In this document: positions 1 through 6,887 of the stretch, in pieces
How positions within the stretch are numbered: position 1 is the first letter of the stretch
Layout: every line of letters starts with the position of its first letter
Assembly (NCBI GenBank): GCA_934716785.1
Contig: CAKUYM010000215.1
Location: 1 to 7,372 of the forward strand
Direction: 5' to 3'
Length of the DNA: 7,372 nt
DNA from: an uncultured Bacteroides sp.
GTDB taxonomy: Bacteria; Bacteroidota; Bacteroidia; Bacteroidales; Bacteroidaceae
Translations under genes and position numbers: made by a program
The notes under the pieces: generated by a model
The model's input: only the letters and a program-made list of their open reading frames with translations
Databases searched by the model: none
What the model was told of the DNA's origin: nothing

Positions 1-282
1 GATAGCCTTATTGCATACGGCAGTGCACGCTATTTGTATATAACTGCACGCTATAATAAAGACTCTTATGGTAGCGCACGTCTTATATTGAAAAAGATGT
101 ATGAATTAAATATGAAACAAATGTTCACGCTTCATAGTATTTGGCTGTTTCCTGTTTTTGGTATCACAAATAAGGATGAAGTTGTAGTCTTCTTATACGA
201 TAAAGGATATAAGATGTATACAATTAAAGAGTTTGTTGATCTTTATTCGAAAATAAAGCCTTATAATCGTTTTAGTGATTGA
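1..282 (+). CDS. 3' end of an unrecognised protein gene (5' truncated by window)
   Basis: The frame is open from the first base and ends at TGA 280-282, so these are the last 93 residues of a longer protein. I do not recognise the family. The visible part is basic and rich in aromatic residues (many Tyr, Phe and Lys). It contains a short imperfect internal repeat, with YGSAR at residues 6-10 and again at 23-27 and TAR at 15-17. A hydrophobic stretch (WLFPVFGI) and an FVDLYSKIK tail follow. No signal peptide or catalytic motif can be assigned. The region is clearly more AT-rich than the genes from 488 onward, as is common for surface-polysaccharide or other laterally variable genes in Bacteroides. 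That association is only a guess. The hairpin just downstream suggests it ends a transcription unit. The reading frame is reasonably sure; the function is unknown. Confidence 0.7.
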   Translation, partial: DSLIAYGSARYLYITARYNKDSYGSARLILKKMYELNMKQMFTLHSIWLFPVFGITNKDEVVVFLYDKGYKMYTIKEFVDLYSKIKPYNRFSD

Positions 283-327
283 ATAACATAACACACATAA
301 ACTACTAAAGCCCAATATGCCAAAAGG

Positions 328-348
328 ATATGCGGAAGTCCCGCATAT
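328..348 (+). terminator. Hairpin, probable intrinsic terminator of the upstream gene
   Basis: ATATGCGG (328-335) pairs perfectly with CCGCATAT (341-348) around the 5-base loop AAGTC. An A-run (322-325) precedes it and a short T-rich tail (TTTCTTGT) follows. It lies 46 bases after the stop codon at 280-282 and upstream of the next promoter-like site, which is where a terminator would sit. The T-tract is interrupted, so termination strength is uncertain. Confidence 0.6.
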
Positions 349-353
349 TTCTT

Positions 354-397
354 GTACAAAGCTGCCACAATAATAAATATTTGTGATAACTTTGTAC
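354..397 (+). repeat. Nested inverted repeats around the operon promoter region
   Basis: GTACAAAG (354-361) is the exact reverse complement of CTTTGTAC (390-397). Inside it, CACAA (366-370) is the reverse complement of TTGTG (381-385), leaving an AT-only centre (371-380). The right arm of the outer repeat overlaps the putative -7 box. It could be an operator for a dimeric regulator, a foldback structure, or chance in AT-rich DNA. The arms are shorter than is usual for site-specific promoter inversion in Bacteroides. Confidence 0.4.
387..394 (+). promoter_or_regulatory. Candidate Bacteroides -7 promoter element of the three-gene operon
   Basis: TAACTTTG matches the Bacteroides sigma-ABfr -7 consensus TAnnTTTG and lies about 95 bases before the ATG at 488. 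No clear -33 TTTG/TTG is present at the usual distance, so the promoter may be weak or activator-dependent. The site would give a 5' leader of roughly 85-90 bases in which I see no convincing riboswitch or RNA structure. Confidence 0.5.
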
Positions 398-487
398 GAA
401 ACTCTAATAAAAGTCTTATAGCAACAAGGTGGGCATAGACATTTGCTCTGAAGTCATAAGCAGCAACTGAACACTATAAATAAATTT

Positions 488-2581
488 ATGAAAAGAAAAC
501 GTATTTGGCAACTGTGGATTGACCGCATCCTGACGGGTAGCACCGCCCGCCAGATAGCAGTTCTAAGCATCGCCACTTTAGCCGTATTCATGCTTTTGTG
601 TACAATCAATGTCCTGTTTAACTGCCTGAGCGGACTGCAAGTCTCCGGCATACCCACTGACTCCTCTCCTTTTTGGTCGATGTGGTATTTCTTCTCGGAT
701 CCCGGCAACCAAGTCTCCTTAGAGACGGGCAGCGGTGAATTGTCGGCAGAGCCGACTTCATTCCACCGGCTGTTTGCCGCAATAGTCAGTACGCTGGGCG
801 CCATATTCTTTGGTGGTTTGCTTATCTCCACCCTCAGCAACATAATCCAACGAAGAGTGGATGCCTGCAAAGACGGACTTGCCCATTACAATCTCAAGAA
901 CCACGTTGTCATCATCGGCACGGACCCAATGATATACGGCATCATCAATCAAATAGCACGGAAAAGCGAAGACCCTATTGCCGTGCTCACTTCGGAAAAC
1001 GTAGAAGAGGTGCGCATGGCCATCCATGCCAATCTGTCCAATCCCAAGGATGCCGACAGAATTATCCTGAACTATGGCATTCGCAACTCTGACAACGCTC
1101 TTGACAACGTTTGCATCACCCAAGCCAAGGAGGTGTATGTGTTGGGGAATCAAAGTGAATTTGACGATATAGAATGTTTCCACGATTCGCTCAACGTGCA
1201 ATGCCTGACACATATCGCACATTTGTGCATAAGAGACAACCGGACAGGGCTTCCCTGCTATGTGTCTTTTGAATACAATACCACTTATCATGTATTCCAG
1301 TATGCCGACTTGCAGGCAACCGTTGCCAAACACATCCGGTTCCACCCGTTCAATTTCTATGAGCTATGGGCACAGAAAGTATTGGTCTCCGGGCTAAGCA
1401 CTGAAGCCGACCTTAGTTACAAGCCGCTGGACTATCGGAATATCACGAGCGAAGAGAGTGACGAATATGTGCACTTCGTCATCATCGGCCTGTCACGAAT
1501 GGGCGAAGCAATGGCAATGCAGGCTGCGCATATCGCACACTATCCCAACTACAGAAAGAGGAAAACCCGTATCACCATCATCGACAAGGATATGGAAAAT
1601 GAGATGTTCGCTTTCAAGCAGAAATGCGGAGCGCTCTTCGACCTCTGCCGTTCCGAATATATTGATGTGAACGGCTGCCACACCCTGCAAGAAGCCTATA
1701 GCCGGAAGCAGACGCACCTGCTGTCAAAACGATACGAGCATCTTGCCACAGACGCGGACGACAAAGAATTTATCGACATAGAATGGACTTTTGTCAATGG
1801 AGCCGACAGCCATCCGGTAGTACGCGAATTATTGGAGCAATATGCGTGCGAGAGCAAGGCTATACTCACAATTGCCGTCTGCCTCAACCTCACACACGCG
1901 TCATTGGGCACGGCCATGCACCTGCCTCCTATATTTTATGAAAAGGAAATCCCCATTCTGGTGCAACAGCGCAAAACTTCCGCCATGGTCAATGTCCTGA
2001 ACGGGATTGAATCATCATCCGGAAGAGATTCGCTACGCTACCGCAACCTGACGCCTTTCGGCATGGTGGCCAACTGCTACGACTTGCAGATGGAGGACAT
2101 CATGAGGTATGCCATGAGAATCAATGCCGTCTATACCCATTACTTCCGGACAGGCACGGATCCTGTCTCACTGGAAGACACGGAGGCGACCCGGCAATGG
2201 CAAGAGGTGGTCACCAGCAAACGGTGGTCCAATATCTACGCAGCAGCCAGTATCCCCACCAAATTGCGGTGTGTCGGCATAGCTTGGCAACACAGGGCAA
2301 CCGTGCTCTCCGGCAGCCTCAGCGACAAACAGGTTGACATACTGGCACAGATGGAGCACAACCGTTGGAATGTAGAGGAGCTGCTGCTTGGCTACCGCCC
2401 CGTGACTTTGGCGGAAGACCGGGCGGTAGACGCGGATAAGGACAGGAAAAAGGACTTGCGCAACAAGCGCATCCACTACGACATCCGCCCATACGACGGA
2501 CTGAAACCTGATGCGCAATCGACCTCGGCTTCCACCTATGACAAAATGATTATACGCAACTTACCGTTAATAATAAACTAA
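488..2581 (+). CDS. CASTOR/POLLUX-like ion channel with tandem RCK domains and C-terminal RyR-like domain
   Basis: This 697-residue inner-membrane protein is probably a ligand-gated cation channel. Residues 1-22 are basic and cytoplasmic. TM1 is about 23-47 and TM2 about 94-118. Between them lies a re-entrant pore segment, W63-x-x-W-Y-F-F-S-D71-P-G73-N74, resembling the (A)D-(A/S)-G-N-H filter of CASTOR/POLLUX channels rather than TVGYG of K+ channels. The stretch after TM2 (RRVDACKDG, about 122-130, then NHVVIIG) also resembles that family. Two Rossmann/RCK-like domains follow, at about 138-300 (VVIIGTDP) and 328-500 (HFVIIGLSRMG). The C-terminal part (about 585-690) reads as a divergent RyR domain: MEHNRW (622-627), GYRP (635-638), HYDIRPYDGL (663-672), YDK (684-686). 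It heads an operon whose next gene encodes a stand-alone RyR domain 13 bases downstream. ATG 488 is preceded by an AT-rich leader without a Shine-Dalgarno, as is usual in Bacteroides. The two-TM/RCK architecture is clear; ion selectivity and ligand are unknown. Confidence 0.85.
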   Translation: MKRKRIWQLWIDRILTGSTARQIAVLSIATLAVFMLLCTINVLFNCLSGLQVSGIPTDSSPFWSMWYFFSDPGNQVSLETGSGELSAEPTSFHRLFAAIVSTLGAIFFGGLLISTLSNIIQRRVDACKDGLAHYNLKNHVVIIGTDPMIYGIINQIARKSEDPIAVLTSENVEEVRMAIHANLSNPKDADRIILNYGIRNSDNALDNVCITQAKEVYVLGNQSEFDDIECFHDSLNVQCLTHIAHLCIRDNRTGLPCYVSFEYNTTYHVFQYADLQATVAKHIRFHPFNFYELWAQKVLVSGLSTEADLSYKPLDYRNITSEESDEYVHFVIIGLSRMGEAMAMQAAHIAHYPNYRKRKTRITIIDKDMENEMFAFKQKCGALFDLCRSEYIDVNGCHTLQEAYSRKQTHLLSKRYEHLATDADDKEFIDIEWTFVNGADSHPVVRELLEQYACESKAILTIAVCLNLTHASLGTAMHLPPIFYEKEIPILVQQRKTSAMVNVLNGIESSSGRDSLRYRNLTPFGMVANCYDLQMEDIMRYAMRINAVYTHYFRTGTDPVSLEDTEATRQWQEVVTSKRWSNIYAAASIPTKLRCVGIAWQHRATVLSGSLSDKQVDILAQMEHNRWNVEELLLGYRPVTLAEDRAVDADKDRKKDLRNKRIHYDIRPYDGLKPDAQSTSASTYDKMIIRNLPLIIN

Positions 2582-2594
2582 AAACAAGAGATTT

Positions 2595-2894
2595 ATGGAT
2601 ACTGACAATAGAGCATATGTTCCGCATCCTATCCGGACCGATGATGTGGAACTGTCACCGGAGATTCTCGAACTGGCAGAGGTTCTTGCCAAAAACGTGC
2701 ACGAGGTATGGGCGCAAACACGCCTCGACCAAGGATGGACATGGGGAGCCGAACGCAACGACCTGCAAAAACAGCACCCGTCCATCATCCCATACGAGGA
2801 GCTTTCGGAAGAAGAAAAAGTGCTCGACCGCAACACTGCCATCACCACCTTGAAGCTGATTCAAAAATTAGGATATACCATCACAAAAGAATAG
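2595..2894 (+). CDS. Stand-alone RyR (ryanodine receptor repeat) domain protein
   Basis: This 99-residue soluble protein consists almost entirely of one RyR domain of the type repeated in eukaryotic ryanodine receptors. Family hallmarks appear in order: Y8-x-P-x-P-I, LxxEILELAEVLAKNVHEVWA (split over 20-40, with H36 and W39), R43, GWTWG (47-51), HP (61-62), PYEEL (66-70), E74-K75-x-x-D78-R79-N80, then LKLIQKLGY (86-94). No membrane segment or signal peptide is seen, so it is probably cytoplasmic. It lies 13 bases after the channel gene, which carries its own divergent RyR-like domain, and 2 bases before the STAND NTPase gene, which points to co-translation and a shared function. It may be a small ligand-binding or adaptor subunit that docks on the channel or the NTPase. 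Family assignment is strong; the ligand is unknown. Confidence 0.9.
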   Translation: MDTDNRAYVPHPIRTDDVELSPEILELAEVLAKNVHEVWAQTRLDQGWTWGAERNDLQKQHPSIIPYEELSEEEKVLDRNTAITTLKLIQKLGYTITKE

Positions 2895-2896
2895 CC

Positions 2897-5800
2897 ATGC
2901 CCGACGTACTCAACCAATACTGCATCCCTCTGCAAAAACCGCGCAACATCCGCGTGTTCCTGTCGTCCACCTTCAAAGATATGGAGATGGAGCGTTCTGA
3001 ATTAGTGAATCTGTTCAAAGGGTTGCAAGCAAAAGCGGCCTCCCACGGTGTCAGTATCTCTTTAGTCGACTTGCGCTGGGGCATTACTGAAGAAGATGCC
3101 AAAAACAGCAAGGTGGTAGAAATCTGCTTGAAGGAAATCATCCATTCACGCCCTTTCTTCATCGGGCTGGTGGGCGACCGCTATGGATGGTGTCCAAGTG
3201 AGGAAGAGGTTCCTTCCTCGTTGTTCAGAAGTTCCGAATACAGTTGGATAAAGGATGATATCAAGCAACGGCTCAGCGTGACGGAGATGGAAATGCAATT
3301 CGGAGTGCTCCGTAATCCAAATCCTTTGCATGCCTACTTCTACCTGAAAGCACCGTCGCCACAGGCAACCGATAATAATGCCGATGAGGACAGCCGCAAA
3401 CTAAAACGACTCAAGGAGTGCATACTGCGGCAAGACCGCTATCCCGTTATAGAATACACCACGCCTCGGCAATTGTGCGATTTGGTTGAATCTGATTTCA
3501 CCCGACTGCTCGAACAGGAATATCCGGAAACCATCACCATCGGTGAGAATCAGGAACTGCAAGAGCAAGTGAGACGCCATGAATTGCTGGACAATTACTA
3601 TCCTTTGGCAGAAGCCGACTCTGCCCTCACCCGATTTATGGCAGATGCACACTGCTCCCATCTGATACTAACGGGAGAAGCCGGTATCGGGAAGAGTGCG
3701 TTGATGGCTCATTGGAGCAATGTGGTGAGTGAGCAGCCGATGCCGTGGATTCCCATTTACCACTATCTGGATAGCAGTGCGTTGGCTTCCAGCCCTGAGA
3801 TGCTAATCAAGGCGCTTGCCAACAAATGCAAAAGAGCCATTGGGCGGGAGCATCCGGAAATGATGCCGTTGTTCCTGTCCGGCGGAAACGAGATGCCGGT
3901 ATCAGCCGATGACATGACGTCTCCGATGGTTCAAGCCAAACTGCTGTTTGGCGAATTCACCTCCAATACATTGCGCAACTTCGATGAGATGAGGGAAGAC
4001 AGTGACGCCATCCTGCAACCTGCGCAATTATGGGATGCATTGGCCAAGAGTAAATTGCCCGTCATCTTGTTCATCGACAACCCGTTACGGGTGAACCGGA
4101 AGAAACTGTCTCTCTACAGCCTGTTAGGCAACCTTCCTGCCAACGTAAAGGTAGTGCTGAGCTTCCCTGCCGACTCCACTGCCTATACGCCTTTTGTTCA
4201 AAATGGTGCACAGACGTATCAACTGCAGGGATTCACTCCGGTCAGCGTTCCCGCTTTTGCCGGACAATACCTAACCGGCTACTCCAAAGCCCTGTCGTCC
4301 CGGCAGGAAGAGATGATTTCAGCATGGCCACTGGCACGATTCCCGCTATGTCTGAAAGTATTGCTGGACGAACTGGTTTCGTTCGGCAGTTTTGAAAAGC
4401 TCAACGACCGTATCGAAAGCTATTGCCGGAACAGCAAGACAGTGGACTTCTACGAGCAGGTGCTCCACCGTTTGGCGACCGACTACAACACGGAACAAGT
4501 GGCACGGACCTTATTGCTGCTCACGTTGACGCTAAAAGGGTTCACCGAGAATGAAATCAAAGAACTGGCAGGCATCAGCCAGTTGCAATGGTCGCAACTG
4601 AAAATTGAGATGCGGAGCTGGCTCACCATAAGAAACGGTTGCCACAGCATCAGCGACAGACTGATGCAGGAAGCTGTTTCTCACTGTTTTACCGATAACA
4701 ATTCACTGTCTATCCGGCAAGAGATAGAATCCTACCTGCTGGAAAGTGAGGGAATGAATCACGAGCTCACCTTTGCCGATTACAATCATCGGTTGAAGCA
4801 GTTCTGCTATCATGACTTCTATCGCTATATCCTCGAAATCACTTATCAGAGGTATCGGATGCAGGAGTGGAAACAATTGGCGGAATGGATTCTCAATCCG
4901 CAGAATTTCGAAGTTCTGTATCGTTCCGATTATCTGTTGCTGGTGAGCTGTTGGAAAGCAATCATGGATGCAGAGCCTTCTCTGACACCGAAACTCTATG
5001 CCGAACAGCGTTTCGACTTGGTGGATTCTTACCTGCGTCCCGTCATCACCAACGACATAGCCTCTCTGCTGAGCCAAGAGTTCAACGATATAGAGACAGC
5101 CGTGGCGATGGGCGACAAGTCCTTTGAATCGGACGACTTGCCGCCTATTGCCCAATCTGTGCTGACGATGAATAAAGGCTGCAAATTTGCCAACAACGAA
5201 CAATATGACCGGGCATGCGAATGGTTTCTCAAGGCACTGGCGCAACAAGAAGGCATTAAGCCTACACCGGAAAGGGAAATAGCCGATACATGCTATAATT
5301 TAGGTATGGCATACTATTGGCAGCGGATGTATGACGACGCTCACACTTTCTTTGACAGAACCATTCAATTCTATGCCGGCCATCCCAACGAGAAGAATGC
5401 TGAATACTGGTCCAAAGCATTGAACTTCAAAGCATATATTCATTACAACAGGAACGAATACGAAGACGCTATCCGCCTGTTCAAGGAAGTTGCTTCCATC
5501 TACGAAAAGCGAGAAGGACACCTGTCTGTCAATGTCGCCAAAAACTTGCACATGCAAGCCCTCTCTCTCTATTATGCCGACAGAGATAACGAAGCGTGGA
5601 CCACTGCCTGCCAAGCCTTGGAAACAGCCATTGCCATCAGCCATGACAAGACAATCTCCGAAAGCCATAAGTTACTATACAAACTATGCAATGTTTTCCG
5701 GAAGGAGAAGATGCAAAACGGTGATAAAGAAACTGCCGACTTATGGCTTAGCGAATCATTGCTGCATGATGCCTTTTTCAATGAAAGCCCGCTACTGGAT

Positions 5801-6223
5801 GAGCGCCACATACGCTATGAAGCCTTGTGGGGGGATCTTGTGCAGCGCTACTACTATGATTGTTGTGACTACGATTCCGTGCTGCGCATCACCGACACAT
5901 TGAACAGACATGACTATGCATCCAATCCGGGAATATATTGTGACGTCCTCGCCTTGAAGGCTCAATCGCTTGCAAAAAAAGAGAAATATGCCGAAGCAAA
6001 AGAGACTTATGCCAGCGAGCTGGAGCTTCATAAGAAATACAATGGTTGGACTGATGATGCCATCACGGCCTGCCGGAATTTAGGTGTCATGCATTCCATC
6101 TGCAACGAGCCACAAGAAGCATTGGCTTGTCTCCAAGAGGCTTATGGACATGAAGTGGAGAAGAACGGAGCCGACTCGCAGACTGCACAGAAGTTGCAAC
6201 AAATGATAGAAATGATAAGCTGA
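2897..6223 (+). CDS. DUF4062 - NACHT/STAND NTPase - TPR protein, probable sensor/signalling ATPase
   Basis: This 1108-residue cytoplasmic protein has three regions. Residues 17-150 are a DUF4062 domain (TIR-related fold): IRVFLSSTFKDME (18-30), a DLRWGITEED block (58-67), VVEICL (73-78), FFIGLVGDRYGW (87-98) and SVTEMEM (127-133). Residues 250-540 form a STAND/NACHT-type P-loop ATPase with Walker A GEAGIGKS (260-267) and a likely Walker B at VILFIDN (389-395). It is followed by a winged-helix-like stretch (about 545-600). Residues 750-1100 are helical TPR-like repeats, with NLGMAYYWQRMYDDA (801-815), a similar unit near 843-860, and others near 1017-1037 and 1060-1080. The order resembles eukaryotic NPHP3/TEP1-type proteins and many bacterial STAND immune sensors, where the C-terminal repeats sense a trigger and ATP-driven oligomerisation activates the N-terminal head. 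ATG 2897 is chosen because DUF4062 homology begins about 17 residues in, the start is 2 bases after the previous stop, and an upstream in-frame extension would overlap the RyR gene. Confidence 0.88.
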   Translation: MPDVLNQYCIPLQKPRNIRVFLSSTFKDMEMERSELVNLFKGLQAKAASHGVSISLVDLRWGITEEDAKNSKVVEICLKEIIHSRPFFIGLVGDRYGWCPSEEEVPSSLFRSSEYSWIKDDIKQRLSVTEMEMQFGVLRNPNPLHAYFYLKAPSPQATDNNADEDSRKLKRLKECILRQDRYPVIEYTTPRQLCDLVESDFTRLLEQEYPETITIGENQELQEQVRRHELLDNYYPLAEADSALTRFMADAHCSHLILTGEAGIGKSALMAHWSNVVSEQPMPWIPIYHYLDSSALASSPEMLIKALANKCKRAIGREHPEMMPLFLSGGNEMPVSADDMTSPMVQAKLLFGEFTSNTLRNFDEMREDSDAILQPAQLWDALAKSKLPVILFIDNPLRVNRKKLSLYSLLGNLPANVKVVLSFPADSTAYTPFVQNGAQTYQLQGFTPVSVPAFAGQYLTGYSKALSSRQEEMISAWPLARFPLCLKVLLDELVSFGSFEKLNDRIESYCRNSKTVDFYEQVLHRLATDYNTEQVARTLLLLTLTLKGFTENEIKELAGISQLQWSQLKIEMRSWLTIRNGCHSISDRLMQEAVSHCFTDNNSLSIRQEIESYLLESEGMNHELTFADYNHRLKQFCYHDFYRYILEITYQRYRMQEWKQLAEWILNPQNFEVLYRSDYLLLVSCWKAIMDAEPSLTPKLYAEQRFDLVDSYLRPVITNDIASLLSQEFNDIETAVAMGDKSFESDDLPPIAQSVLTMNKGCKFANNEQYDRACEWFLKALAQQEGIKPTPEREIADTCYNLGMAYYWQRMYDDAHTFFDRTIQFYAGHPNEKNAEYWSKALNFKAYIHYNRNEYEDAIRLFKEVASIYEKREGHLSVNVAKNLHMQALSLYYADRDNEAWTTACQALETAIAISHDKTISESHKLLYKLCNVFRKEKMQNGDKETADLWLSESLLHDAFFNESPLLDERHIRYEALWGDLVQRYYYDCCDYDSVLRITDTLNRHDYASNPGIYCDVLALKAQSLAKKEKYAEAKETYASELELHKKYNGWTDDAITACRNLGVMHSICNEPQEALACLQEAYGHEVEKNGADSQTAQKLQQMIEMIS

Positions 6224-6241
6224 CGATTGTATGGTTTTAAA

Positions 6242-6258
6242 GAGAAAATCCTAATCTC
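6242..6258 (+). terminator. Weak hairpin after the operon, possible terminator
   Basis: GAGA (6242-6245) can pair with TCTC (6255-6258) across a 9-base loop, followed by CATTTTAATT. Only four base pairs form, so this is poor support for a true terminator. I see no stronger hairpin between the stop at 6223 and the next promoter, so some read-through into the downstream gene is possible. Confidence 0.2.
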
Positions 6259-6265
6259 ATTTTAA

Positions 6266-6294
6266 TTGACTATCTTTTTTAATGACTATCTTTG
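6266..6294 (+). promoter_or_regulatory. Bacteroides-type promoter of the DUF2148 gene
   Basis: TTG (6266-6268) as a -33 element and TATCTTTG (6287-6294) as a full match to the -7 consensus TAnnTTTG are separated by 18 bases, close to the normal Bacteroides spacing. The start of transcription would fall near 6300, giving a short leader before ATG 6322. This suggests the downstream genes are expressed independently of the three-gene unit. Confidence 0.7.
6267..6293 (+). repeat. 11-base tandem direct repeat overlapping the promoter
   Basis: TGACTATCTTT occurs at 6267-6277 and again at 6283-6293, a period of 16 bases. The second copy contains the -7 box and the first carries a near-consensus -7 (TATCTTTT). 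It may represent two overlapping promoters, an operator pair, or a local duplication. Confidence 0.6.
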
Positions 6295-6311
6295 CGCGGA
6301 CTAATTAATTT

Positions 6312-6318
6312 GAAAGGA
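6312..6318 (+). promoter_or_regulatory. Ribosome binding site deciding the DUF2148 start
   Basis: GAAAGGA lies 3 bases before ATG 6322 and is the only purine-rich motif nearby. It supports ATG 6322 over the in-frame TTG at 6292, which lies inside the -7 box upstream of the expected transcript start. Confidence 0.55.
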
Positions 6319-6321
6319 ATT

Positions 6322-6861
6322 ATGATACTGAACGAAAGAGACGCTCGCCATGAGCATATACTACAAGTGGCACGCCAAATGATGACTGCGGCGCGCACTG
6401 CTCCCAAAGGAAAAGGGATAGACATCATCGAAGTCGCCATAATAACCGATGAGGAAATCAAGCAATTATCGGACACTATGATAGCGATGGTGGAAGAACA
6501 CGGAATGAAATTCTTCCTGCGTGATGCCGACAATATCCTAAACGCCGAATGTATCTTATTAATAGGAACGCGCGAGCAAGCGCAAGGGCTGAACTGCGGT
6601 CATTGCGGGTTTGCTACTTGTGCCGGACGTCCGGCGGGTGTTCCCTGCGCCTTGAACAGCATTGACGTAGGTATCGCGATAGGTTCCGCCTGCGCCACGG
6701 CAGCTGACTTGCGCGTAGACACACGTGTGATGTTCTCTGCCGGACTGGCCGCCCAACGGCTGAACTGGCTGAAGGGCTGCAAAACGGTGATGGCAATACC
6801 AGTCAGCGCATCTTCCAAGAATCCGTTCTTCGACCGGAAGCCGAAGGAGGGAAATAAGTAA
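6322..6861 (+). CDS. DUF2148 ferredoxin-like domain protein
   Basis: This 179-residue soluble protein matches the DUF2148 'uncharacterised ferredoxin domain' family, which is common in anaerobic bacteria and archaea. Near the N-terminus, MMTAARTAPKGKGID (20-34) is the conserved block that loosely resembles nitroreductase-like starts. The central motif C92-G-H-C95-x4-C100-x8-C109 (NCGHCGFATC then VPC) is a plausible ligand set for a 4Fe-4S cluster, with a further Cys at 124 (GSACATAADL). The C-terminal stretch with MAIPVSASSKNPFFDR is typical of the family. The biochemical role is not established; a redox or electron-transfer function is inferred from the cysteines. It has its own promoter and lies 26 bases upstream of the agmatine deiminase gene, with which it may be co-transcribed. 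The family call is confident; the function is unknown. Confidence 0.85.
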   Translation: MILNERDARHEHILQVARQMMTAARTAPKGKGIDIIEVAIITDEEIKQLSDTMIAMVEEHGMKFFLRDADNILNAECILLIGTREQAQGLNCGHCGFATCAGRPAGVPCALNSIDVGIAIGSACATAADLRVDTRVMFSAGLAAQRLNWLKGCKTVMAIPVSASSKNPFFDRKPKEGNK

Positions 6862-6887
6862 ATAATCACATAATACAATATAGATAT

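Noticed and set aside
24..54. Direct repeat TGCACGCTAT (24-33 and 45-54) as a possible attachment site or mobile element scar
   Set aside because: It lies within an open coding frame and fits a short amino-acid repeat (Ala-Arg-Tyr). No integrase or other mobile-element feature is nearby.
411..468. Imperfect direct repeat (AAGTCTTATAGCAACAA at 411-427 and AAGTCATAAGCAGCAAC at 451-467) in the leader of the operon
   Set aside because: It needs a gap and several mismatches to align and forms no clear hairpin or known RNA element. Chance similarity is likely.
758..1345. 195-codon open frame on the - strand within the channel gene
   Set aside because: It is antisense to a gene with clear domain homology, and the translation shows no recognisable family. 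It is a shadow frame.
488..2581. Plain voltage-type or TrkH/Kch potassium channel identity for the first operon gene
   Set aside because: There is no TVGYG/TTVGF-type filter. The S-D-P-G-N segment, the post-TM2 linker and the two Rossmann domains fit CASTOR/POLLUX-like channels better.
2708..2896. In-frame 63-codon extension of the DUF4062-STAND gene starting at ATG 2708
   Set aside because: It overlaps the well-supported RyR gene in another frame and its product is low-complexity and His/Arg/Pro-rich with no family match. DUF4062 homology begins just after ATG 2897, which sits 2 bases from the previous stop.
4703..5248. 181-codon open frame on the - strand within the STAND/TPR gene
   Set aside because: It is antisense to the coherent TPR-containing protein, with no motif of its own and no promoter or ribosome site seen.
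6292..6321. TTG start at 6292 for the DUF2148 gene
   Set aside because: It lies inside the -7 promoter box, upstream of the expected transcript start. ATG 6322 has a nearby GAAAGGA.
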